NCBI GenBank assembly: GCA_019308645.1
Contig: JAFDHR010000194.1
Location: 1-5,162, forward strand
DNA from: Deltaproteobacteria bacterium
GTDB lineage: Bacteria > Desulfobacterota > DSM-4660 > Desulfatiglandales > B25-G16
DNA length: 5,162 nucleotides
Direction: 5' to 3'
A program made the position numbers and the translations under genes. The notes below the pieces were generated by a model. The model saw nothing but the letters and a program-made list of their open reading frames with translations. It was not told the DNA's origin and ran no database searches. Of this stretch, positions 1-5,162 are shown piece by piece. The first letter of the stretch is position 1, and each line of letters opens with the position of its first letter.

Positions 1-636
1 TATCTTGTCCCCCATTTTTATGGCCTCATCAATATCGTGGGTAACAAACACAATTGTCTTTTTTACCTTCGCTTGAATTTTTAAGAATTCATCCTGGAGA
101 TGTTCTCTGTTGATTGGATCAATGGCCCCAAACGGCTCGTCCATTAGCATTATTGGGGGATCAGCGGCCATGCCACGCGCAACGCCTATGCGTTGTTGCT
201 GACCACCGGAAAGTTCCCGTGGATAACGGCCCATGAATTCCTCTGCGGGGAGGTTAACTATTTCTAGAAGACTTTCTACTTTCTCGGCAATCCGGTCGTG
301 ATCCCAACCCTTCAATTTCGGTATTGTCGCGATATTCTCTGCGATTGTCATATTGGGGAATAGCCCGATGTTTTGAATCACATAACCGATACTACGTCGT
401 AATTCAATGGTGTCCAGCCGGTTGATATTCTGATCGTCAATCAAGATCTTGCCGCTGGTTATTGGAATCAGCCTATTTATCATTTTCATGGCTGTAGTCT
501 TGCCACAGCCGGAGGGCCCAACCAGAGTGCATATTTCTCCCTCTTCCAGGTCGAATGAGAGGCTATCCACTGCTTTTATGTGTTCGGCGCCTGGATAGAC
601 CTTTGTTACCTCCTGTAGGCTTAACATAATTCCCAT
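1..636 (-). CDS. OpuCA/OsmV-like osmoprotectant ABC transporter ATP-binding protein (3' end outside the window)
   Basis: ATPase subunit that powers import of quaternary-amine osmoprotectants (betaine, choline or carnitine type) at the cytoplasmic face of the membrane. My translation gives 212 residues up to the window edge, with every nucleotide-binding motif in place: Walker A GPSGCGKT (40-47), Q-loop Gln88, signature LSGGQQQR (142-149), Walker B IMLMDEP (162-168), D-loop GAID (170-173) and switch His200 in VTHD. The stretch from IPKLKGW (105-111) to the QDEF segment (181-184) looks like the OpuBA/OpuCA/YehX branch rather than ProV, and the N-terminal insertion of ProV is absent. The ATG at 636 is chosen because GAGGAG sits 6 bases upstream and an in-frame TGA lies two codons before it. 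The ATG at 627 would be 15 bases from that site. The gene follows the permease stop by 27 bases, so they are probably cotranscribed. Whether it ends with CBS domains cannot be seen. Isoleucine in the D-loop instead of the usual leucine is a mild oddity. Confidence 0.95.
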   Translation of the reverse strand, partial: MGIMLSLQEVTKVYPGAEHIKAVDSLSFDLEEGEICTLVGPSGCGKTTAMKMINRLIPITSGKILIDDQNINRLDTIELRRSIGYVIQNIGLFPNMTIAENIATIPKLKGWDHDRIAEKVESLLEIVNLPAEEFMGRYPRELSGGQQQRIGVARGMAADPPIMLMDEPFGAIDPINREHLQDEFLKIQAKVKKTIVFVTHDIDEAIKMGDKI

Positions 637-642
637 AATTCA

Positions 643-648
643 CTCCTC
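643..648 (-). promoter_or_regulatory. Ribosome binding site of the OpuCA-like ATPase gene
   Basis: GAGGAG on the minus strand, 6 bases before the ATG at 636. It is the strongest Shine-Dalgarno match in the window. It decides between two in-frame ATGs (636 and 627) in favour of the first. Confidence 0.75.
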
Positions 649-663
649 ACTGTTGCTGATGTA

Positions 664-2151
664 TTACCTCTTAATCTTTAGACCAGTTGGGGTTATCCAA
701 TTTTCAACCTTCCCTAAAAAGATATCTGCTAAAATCGCCAGCAAACCCATACTGATGGCCCCTGCAATAACAGAGTCATTAGTCGCCATTTGCAGTCCCT
801 CGCTTACGAACAGGCCCAACCCACCGGCACCGATGTAGGCAGCAATTGCTGCAATGGCAATGCTCATGACAACCGCAGTCCTCACACCGGCCATAATAAC
901 CGGTGCGGAAAGGGGAAGTTGCAACTGCTTGAGTAGTTGAAAATTGGTCATGCCCATACCACGGCCTGCCTCAATAGTGGCAGGATCAACATTTCTAATA
1001 GCAATATACGTGTTCCGAATGATGGGCAATTGGGAATAAAGCGCCAGCGCAATCACAGCAGGCACCGCCCCAATCCCGATACCATTCACTGCATCCCACG
1101 CTCTATCAATTGAAGATAGAATTGGCATCATAAAACCGAAAAGGGCAATACTTGGAATTGTAATCATAATGCTTGCTAAATATAACACAATGTCTGCAGC
1201 GTTCTTATTGCGGGTAATGTAAATACCGATTGGCACGCCGGTAAAAATAGCTATAACTAAGGCAATTGAAACAATCTTGATATGCGTTACCGTGTGAATA
1301 CCAACCATCCGGAAATTATCGGCAAAAAAGGCAAATGGACCTGAAATAAATAAAGGATTGATAAAGGTATGATAACCAACAATTGAAAAAACCACACCGC
1401 TCAGCATCAACCAGAAATCTTCAGCAGTTTTCATGAAGTTTAACACAATGATCAAAATCAATATTCCAAAAATGAACCACGTTATCCAAAAGCCATAGGT
1501 TTCGCTAAAATTCAGCTCTTCAAGTTTAATATAAAATGTTTGAGCCAGATCAAGTTGATATATAAAGCCAGAGAGACATATAAAAAACAGAATTAAAAAA
1601 TAGCTTGCATAACCAAGGCGACCTTTACGAGATGCACTTTTAAAATAAAAAATGATTCCAGCAAGAAAGACCAAGCTGAGTATGATCCCGAAAAAAAGCC
1701 CTGCCAACTTGAAAAAGAAAGGAAATAGGGAAATACACGCAATGATAAATAAAAATATCGGCAGGAATTCAGATTTTTCCATACCTGTTCGAAGATACGC
1801 CAGCAGATAAATTAACATGGCAAAGATGGGCACTATTAATGCCATCCGCAGGATATTATAACTTTCCAGAAAATCGATCTCGAGATTATTTACATTGAGT
1901 AACATTTGAAAGGCGGAGAGAGGATTTTCCTGATCAAGGATACTGCCGGGAAACCAGGGCTGAAAGAACCCGATAAAGATAAGAATAACAGTAAAAAGAA
2001 AAATTTTGTCAGCCCATCGCCAGCTAAATATGGTTGCGTAGCTTACCGAGGTAACAGCGCTTGAGCAATGGGGGCAAAATTTTTCATCTTCCGGGATTTC
2101 CTTTTTGCAATGCGGACATAGCGCTATTTCCATCTCCTGATCCCTGTTCAT
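664..2151 (-). CDS. OpuCB/YehY(OsmW)-like osmoprotectant ABC permease with an N-terminal zinc ribbon and extra membrane segments
   Basis: Inner-membrane permease subunit of a betaine/choline-type importer, 495 residues. The C-terminal part (about 285-485) is a binding-protein-dependent transport core. It includes ITIPSIALFGFM (330-341) and an EAA loop, EAGRGMG at 394-400 followed by QLPL at 411-414, which docks on the ATPase. The closest type I recognise is YehY/OsmW or OpuCB. YehY also has membrane segments before its core but is about 385 residues long. Here residues 12-29 form CPHC-X10-CPHC, a four-cysteine zinc ribbon. About seven hydrophobic segments follow (roughly 47-67, 101-121, 128-146, 148-170, 178-198, 219-240, 245-265), then about five in the core. 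The N-terminal half is rich in Phe and Ile and reads as more AT-rich than the core. The start is uncertain: the ATG at 2151 has no clear ribosome site, while an in-frame ATG at 2133 has AGGG 8 bases upstream. Both keep the zinc ribbon. The partner ATPase follows 27 bases after the stop. The substrate cannot be assigned without the binding protein, which is not in view for this system. Confidence 0.92.
   Translation of the reverse strand: MNRDQEMEIALCPHCKKEIPEDEKFCPHCSSAVTSVSYATIFSWRWADKIFLFTVILIFIGFFQPWFPGSILDQENPLSAFQMLLNVNNLEIDFLESYNILRMALIVPIFAMLIYLLAYLRTGMEKSEFLPIFLFIIACISLFPFFFKLAGLFFGIILSLVFLAGIIFYFKSASRKGRLGYASYFLILFFICLSGFIYQLDLAQTFYIKLEELNFSETYGFWITWFIFGILILIIVLNFMKTAEDFWLMLSGVVFSIVGYHTFINPLFISGPFAFFADNFRMVGIHTVTHIKIVSIALVIAIFTGVPIGIYITRNKNAADIVLYLASIMITIPSIALFGFMMPILSSIDRAWDAVNGIGIGAVPAVIALALYSQLPIIRNTYIAIRNVDPATIEAGRGMGMTNFQLLKQLQLPLSAPVIMAGVRTAVVMSIAIAAIAAYIGAGGLGLFVSEGLQMATNDSVIAGAISMGLLAILADIFLGKVENWITPTGLKIKR
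2065..2118 (-). other. Zinc-ribbon coding segment at the permease N-terminus
   Basis: Encodes residues 12-29 of the permease, with Cys12, Cys15, Cys26 and Cys29 in two CPHC knuckles ten residues apart. This is the usual form of short bacterial zinc-ribbon heads found at the start of many membrane proteins. The first membrane segment begins about 18 residues later after a Trp/Arg-containing stretch (SWRWADK), so the ribbon should sit close to the membrane, most likely in the cytoplasm. Metal binding is inferred from the cysteine pattern only. Confidence 0.85.
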
Positions 2152-2196
2152 TGTAGATATAAAATTATTTCAATTTCTTTTTTTGCCAGCTGTTAA

Positions 2197-2202
2197 AGTA
2201 TA
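2197..2202 (-). promoter_or_regulatory. Possible -10 element for the second importer (weak)
   Basis: TATACT on the minus strand, about 46 bases before the ATG at 2151, differs from the sigma-70 consensus TATAAT at one position. No convincing -35 hexamer lies at the usual distance: the region 16-18 bases upstream reads around ACCTAC. TTGAAC is present but about 23 bases away. This is a candidate only, and an activator-dependent promoter or transcription from the upstream operon are equally possible. Confidence 0.2.
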
Positions 2203-2282
2203 TGCGGCACAATTTTTTAGTAGGTGTTCAAGAATCAAAAGCTGAAGGACCATCGTTATAAGGTCGTCTTCTATGAACTTAG

Positions 2283-2298
2283 CCCCGACATGTCGGGG
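2283..2298. repeat. Perfect 16-base palindrome next to a T-run
   Basis: CCCCGACATGTCGGGG is its own reverse complement. As RNA it could form a six-pair stem with a CATG loop. On the plus strand it is followed by AAC and six T (2302-2307), which resembles an intrinsic terminator for plus-strand transcription. On the minus strand, where the genes are read, the A-run precedes the hairpin and no T-run follows. GAACTT occurs directly on both sides (2275-2280 and 2298-2303). It could be a terminator, a regulator site or part of a dispersed repeat. Confidence 0.7.
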
Positions 2299-2307
2299 AA
2301 CTTTTTT

Positions 2308-2376
2308 GACAGGATTACCACGATTAACAAGATTTTCTTATTTTCTTTATATCATGAACATCCCGTCTATCCTGAC
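2308..2376. repeat. Imperfect inverted repeat made of 9-base units
   Basis: The left arm (2308-2334) is three consecutive 9-base units: GACAGGATT, ACCACGATT, AACAAGATT. The right arm (2350-2376), read on the minus strand, is also three: GTCAGGATA, GACGGGATG, TTCATGATA. All six share C at position 3 and GAT at positions 6-8, giving consensus NNCANGATN. The arms match at 16 of 27 positions and are separated by a 15-base T-rich spacer. Similar CAGGATT-type periodic repeats are, from memory, spread through intergenic regions of some deltaproteobacterial genomes, so this is probably a decayed copy of a dispersed element. Confidence 0.6.
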
Positions 2377-2413
2377 TAATAAATGGGATTTCCTACTATT
2401 GAATTAAACTGCA

Positions 2414-3274
2414 TTATGTGCCGATCGTTTTTTCCTGACGAGTTGCCAGGGCGTGAGTTATTCGATCGATGATAACAGCCAGAAAAACAATACAAATCCC
2501 AGCCTCAAATCCCCTTCCAACCTCAATTCGGTTGATTGCGAGGAGAACTTCCAGGCCCAGACCTCTGGCCCCAATCATGGATGCAATAACTACCATGGCG
2601 AGTGCCATCATGGTCGTCTGATTAATGCCCACCAGAATGGATGGGACAGCCAAAGGTATTTGAACATCAAACAGTATTTGCCTGGAGCTGGCGCCGAATG
2701 CTCGGGCTGCCTCTATCACATTTTGGGACACCTGTCGTATGCCTACATTGGTCAAACGAATAACTGGCGGCACTGAATAAATAAGAGTAGCAAAAAGTGC
2801 AGGCACTTTGCCCAAGCCGAATAACATAAGCGCGGGAATGAGATAAACGAAACTGGGCATCGTTTGCATAGCATCAAGTATAGGTCTGATAATCGACTCA
2901 GCTAAGTCGCTCCTCGCCATAACAATGCCAACGGGAATCCCAACAGCCAGAGAAAAAATAACAGCCGACGCGGTCAGCGCCAACGTCATCATAGAGAGCT
3001 CCCAATATCCAAAGCTCCCAATAAGCACAAGGAGCCCGGCCATAATGAGGCCCATCCACCATTTGCGCATAATCCGCCAGCTTGCTACCCCTACTAAAAC
3101 AATCACCAACCACCAGGGTAACCACAGGAAAAAGCGTTCGATATACAGGAGCATCATCAGCAACACATGACCAATGGCATCAAATAGACCGGCAAATTCA
3201 GAAAGCAGCCAGTCCATGAGTGCATCAATCCAGTCCGCCAGGGGTATCCTAAAAAATTCAGGGAAATTATTCAT
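2414..3274 (-). CDS. proW: ProW/OpuAB-type glycine betaine/proline betaine ABC permease
   Basis: Inner-membrane permease of a ProU/OpuA-type osmoprotectant importer, 286 residues, near the usual length for OpuAB and shorter than E. coli ProW (about 354). The segment LDAMQTMPSFVYLIPALM (133-150), followed by LFGLGKVPAL and SVPPVIRLTN, is a ProW hallmark. The ATPase-docking EAA loop reads EAARAFG at 188-194 with IPLAVP at 206-211. About seven to eight hydrophobic segments are visible, beginning after an amphipathic N-terminus (1-25). The ATG at 3274 overlaps the end of the ATPase gene by 8 bases, with AAGGGG about 10 bases upstream, so translation is probably coupled. The conserved core begins near residue 92, leaving an N-terminal part that is variable in the family. 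The transporter is expected to work as a permease homodimer with two ATPase subunits. The symbol is by family resemblance, since opuAB would fit as well. Confidence 0.95.
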   Translation of the reverse strand: MNNFPEFFRIPLADWIDALMDWLLSEFAGLFDAIGHVLLMMLLYIERFFLWLPWWLVIVLVGVASWRIMRKWWMGLIMAGLLVLIGSFGYWELSMMTLALTASAVIFSLAVGIPVGIVMARSDLAESIIRPILDAMQTMPSFVYLIPALMLFGLGKVPALFATLIYSVPPVIRLTNVGIRQVSQNVIEAARAFGASSRQILFDVQIPLAVPSILVGINQTTMMALAMVVIASMIGARGLGLEVLLAINRIEVGRGFEAGICIVFLAVIIDRITHALATRQEKTIGT

Positions 3275-4499
3275 CTATCCCATTCCCCTTATCCTGAACC
3301 ATGTTCTCAAAAATAGAGCTGATTTGGACCTCTCCCAAAAACCTTCCCTGCTCATTTACCACGGCAATAGGATAATCTGCCTCTGCTGCAATAGGAAAGA
3401 GATCCTCAAGTACCACCTCAGGATCTGTAGTCGGGGGACTCGGTTCAAGTGCATCCTTGAGCGAGGTGCCCTGGTTTTGAATGAGGTTTTTCAGGCGTTT
3501 CATGGTTATGAGCCCTAAAAATTGTCTACTCCTGCCTACCATAAAGGCGTAATCTTCTTTTGCGGCGCTCAGAACAAGTAGGGCAGCCTTTAGTCCCTGC
3601 CATTCATAGAGCAGGGCATTAGGTTCATCCATGATTCTGCCGGCGGTAAATACCTTGGCCGGCGATGCATCCTGCACAAATTCACGAACATAATCGTCAG
3701 CGGGTTTAGATATGACATCTTCCGGGACACCGATCTGGATAATCTCCCCATCCCTCATAATTGCAATACGGTCTCCCATCTTCAGTGCTTCATGAAGATC
3801 ATGTGTCACAAATACAATCGTTTTTTGTACTTTGTCTTGAAGTTCAATAAGCTCATCCTGCATCTCCCGGCGAATTAATGGATCCAACCCACTAAAAGGC
3901 TCGTCCATAAGGAGTATTTCTGGGTTTGTGGTCAGTGCTCTGGCAATGCCTACCCGTTGCTGCATTCCTCCACTCAAGGCACTGGGCATATACTGCTCCC
4001 ATCCTGTCAACCCTACAGTTTCAATAGCCTCCTGAGCCCGCTTATAGCATTCCTCCTTCGCAATACCCTGTACCTTCAAACCATAGGCCACATTATCAAG
4101 GACGCTGCGGTGCGGAAAAAGGCCAAAATATTGAAAAACCATACCAGTTGTGTGACGGCGGAAATCCATAAGCTGCCTCTTGTCGTATTGGCAAATGTCT
4201 TCTCCGTGTATATAAATATTGCCACTCGTTGAATCAATAAGTCGAAGAAGCATTCGGATCAGCGTGGATTTTCCGCTCCCTGACAAACCCATAATAACAA
4301 AAAATTCACCCTCTTTGACGGTAAAAGATACATCACGAACCGCCATCACACATCCGGTTGTTTCCAGTAAACTCTTTTTGGTAGCTGAGCGAAGTTCAGA
4401 GTTTAGAATTTCCTCGGCTTTTTTGCCAAAAATTTTCCACAACCCCTTTACTTCAACACAAACCTCCGCTGTTTTATTTTTTGAATCGCTATCGTCCAA
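3267..4499 (-). CDS. proV: ProV/OpuAA-type glycine betaine ABC transporter ATP-binding protein with CBS domains
   Basis: ATPase subunit of the ProU/OpuA-type importer, 410 residues against about 400 for E. coli ProV. Motifs are intact: Walker A GLSGSGKST (71-79), Q-loop Gln123, signature LSGGMQQR (175-182), Walker B ILLMDEP (195-201), D-loop SGLD (203-206) and switch His233 in VTHD. The ProV-specific N-terminal insertion (about 25-52) before the first core strand is present. Residues about 285-402 form a CBS-domain pair, which in OpuA couples transport to ionic strength and in some species binds cyclic di-AMP. No long acidic tail follows. The start is the TTG at 4499: an in-frame TAA lies two codons upstream, no ATG or GTG precedes the conserved VEVKGLWKIFG strand (15-25), and GAGG lies 11 bases upstream across the stop of the binding-protein gene. 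It follows that gene by 14 bases and overlaps the permease gene by 8. proV is used by family resemblance, and opuAA is equivalent. Confidence 0.96.
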   Translation of the reverse strand: MDDSDSKNKTAEVCVEVKGLWKIFGKKAEEILNSELRSATKKSLLETTGCVMAVRDVSFTVKEGEFFVIMGLSGSGKSTLIRMLLRLIDSTSGNIYIHGEDICQYDKRQLMDFRRHTTGMVFQYFGLFPHRSVLDNVAYGLKVQGIAKEECYKRAQEAIETVGLTGWEQYMPSALSGGMQQRVGIARALTTNPEILLMDEPFSGLDPLIRREMQDELIELQDKVQKTIVFVTHDLHEALKMGDRIAIMRDGEIIQIGVPEDVISKPADDYVREFVQDASPAKVFTAGRIMDEPNALLYEWQGLKAALLVLSAAKEDYAFMVGRSRQFLGLITMKRLKNLIQNQGTSLKDALEPSPPTTDPEVVLEDLFPIAAEADYPIAVVNEQGRFLGEVQISSIFENMVQDKGNGIDE

Positions 4500-4510
4500 T
4501 TTTTATATCG

Positions 4511-4516
4511 CCTCTA
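4511..4516 (-). promoter_or_regulatory. Ribosome binding site of the ProV-type gene, overlapping the preceding stop codon
   Basis: TAGAGG on the minus strand, where TAG is the stop of the binding-protein gene and GAGG is the likely Shine-Dalgarno core, 11 bases from the TTG start. The overlap suggests that ribosomes ending the binding protein help start the ATPase. Long spacing and a TTG start should make initiation weak, which would fit the need for more binding protein than ATPase. Confidence 0.45.
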
Positions 4517-5162
4517 TGGCAAAGCTGCTTTAACCTTTTTGGACACCTCAGGGGAAACCCATTTCGTCCAGGTCGATTCATACTTCTTTAAAAACCAGAT
4601 GGCTGCATCCTGGGTGCTGCCTTTGGATTTTTTCATATAAGACAGGAACTTGTTATTTTGGGCACAGGTTGTTTCGTATCTCTTGAGAAACTCAACAACC
4701 CCTGGGGCCTTTTTCTGAAAACCGCTATTGACCAGGACGTTCACATCAAAGGGGCCGAATTCGCATCCCTTGGTGGTCTTCCAGACTTTTGGGTCATAGG
4801 GTGGCTCTTCAAGAGGGGTCATGTCATACAAACCCAGAACCCAGGTGGGAGACCAGTAATAGCCAACCCATGCTTGCCCTTTCTTGTAAGCAGCGGCCAT
4901 AGATCCTGAGAGCGCTGGATCCGATCCGGGCATGAAATCGTTGAAGTACTTATCCAAACCGTAGGCCTTCAACTTTTTGGAATTGTGTTTGGTACACTGC
5001 CACCCGGTAATGCTGTTATAGAAACGGCCTTTGTTGGGGTCCTCAGGGTCTTTAAAGAGCTTCCAATACTTGGGAAGATCAAACACGGACTTCAAATCAG
5101 GCGCCGTAGCCTTGATTCCGCGTGCGGAATCTCCTTTGATCATATATGTGGGAACCAGCCAT
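4514..5162 (-). CDS. Glycine betaine/proline betaine-binding protein of the OpuAC family (5' end outside the window)
   Basis: Periplasmic or lipid-anchored receptor that captures the osmoprotectant and delivers it to the ProW/ProV-type complex. The frame stays open to the window edge, giving 215 residues that begin WLVPTYM. The internal Met at 5143 is not the start, because family sequence continues upstream and no signal peptide follows it. Family signatures include WLVPTY (1-6), GDSARGIKA followed by APDLKSVFDLPKYW (10-33), DPEDPNKGRFYN (38-49) and GYYWSPTWVLG (100-110). The aromatic residues in the last stretch are of the kind that form the cage around the trimethylammonium group. Cysteines at 56, 133 and 166 of this fragment could allow a disulfide. 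The signal sequence, N-terminal lobe and promoter lie outside the window. It is the first visible gene of the operon, 14 bases before the ATPase gene, an order unlike E. coli proVWX. No symbol is given because proX and opuAC would be equally loose. Confidence 0.94.
   Translation of the reverse strand, partial: WLVPTYMIKGDSARGIKATAPDLKSVFDLPKYWKLFKDPEDPNKGRFYNSITGWQCTKHNSKKLKAYGLDKYFNDFMPGSDPALSGSMAAAYKKGQAWVGYYWSPTWVLGLYDMTPLEEPPYDPKVWKTTKGCEFGPFDVNVLVNSGFQKKAPGVVEFLKRYETTCAQNNKFLSYMKKSKGSTQDAAIWFLKKYESTWTKWVSPEVSKKVKAALP

Larger units (their letters stand above)
2152..2413. other. Intergenic spacer between the two importer gene sets
   Basis: This 262-base stretch has no credible gene. It separates the ProW-type gene stop from the start of the zinc-ribbon permease, both on the minus strand. 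It contains a 16-base palindrome (2283-2298) and a 9-base-unit inverted repeat (2308-2376), described separately. Any promoter of the second gene set should lie between about 2152 and 2280. The best minus-strand -10-like hexamer I see is TATACT at 2197-2202, but no good -35 box lies 16-18 bases before it. I found no standard intrinsic terminator for the first operon, so read-through from one set into the other remains possible. Confidence 0.6.

Noticed and set aside
653..838. Short plus-strand open frame opposite the 3' end of the zinc-ribbon permease gene
   Set aside because: It lies antisense to the conserved permease core, has no ribosome site or recognisable protein, and is explained as a shadow frame.
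2283..2307. Terminator for the ProX/V/W-type operon
   Set aside because: The T-run follows the hairpin only on the plus strand. For minus-strand transcripts the run is A and lies before the stem, so it does not fit an intrinsic terminator of that operon.
2308..2376. CRISPR-like array
   Set aside because: The units are only 9 bases, contiguous without spacers, and inverted between arms, unlike CRISPR repeats.
2453..2776. Plus-strand open frame of about 107 codons opposite the ProW-type gene
   Set aside because: It is fully antisense to strongly conserved permease sequence, and its composition does not resemble a real protein family.
2898..3170. Alternative frames on both strands inside the ProW-type gene
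   Set aside because: They overlap the intact permease frame with its conserved motifs and carry no family signal.
3174..4533. Several plus-strand open frames opposite the ProV-type gene (3174-3518, 3957-4232, 4219-4533)
   Set aside because: All are antisense to a complete ATPase with every motif in order, so they are shadows.
4658..4909. Plus-strand open frame opposite the binding-protein gene
   Set aside because: It is antisense to conserved OpuAC-family sequence and has no independent support.
5141..5143. Met codon as the start of the binding protein
   Set aside because: The frame continues to the window edge with family-like residues (WLVPTY), and a start here would remove the signal peptide and first lobe.

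Overview
All genes in this window lie on the minus strand and belong to ABC importers for compatible solutes (glycine betaine, proline betaine, choline, carnitine type). The protein sequences, the gene order (binding protein, then ATPase, then permease) and the 2152-2413 intergenic repeat suggest a Gram-negative bacterium, perhaps a marine or sediment Desulfobacterota (deltaproteobacterial) lineage. That taxonomic guess is an inference from family resemblance and was not tested.

Read in the direction of transcription (high to low coordinates), the window starts inside a gene for an OpuAC-family betaine-binding protein (4514-5162, 5' end outside the window). After 14 bases comes a ProV/OpuAA-type ATPase with C-terminal CBS domains (3267-4499, TTG start). 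Its last 8 bases overlap a ProW/OpuAB-type permease (2414-3274). These three genes form a compact ProU/OpuA-type operon.

A 262-base intergenic stretch (2152-2413) follows. It holds a perfect 16-base palindrome beside a T-run, and an imperfect inverted repeat built from 9-base units.

A second, different importer comes next. It has a 495-residue OpuCB/YehY(OsmW)-like permease (664-2151) that carries an N-terminal CPHC-X10-CPHC zinc ribbon and about seven extra membrane segments before its transport core. Twenty-seven bases further on is an OpuCA/OsmV-like ATPase (1-636), cut by the window edge.

The likely working picture is two osmoprotectant uptake systems side by side. One is a classical ProU/OpuA importer whose ATPase has the CBS module used in this family for osmotic or ionic-strength control. 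The other is an OsmU/OpuC-type importer whose permease has an unusual cytoplasmic metal-binding head. The zinc-ribbon permease and the structured spacer are the parts most worth a second look. The rest is conventional.
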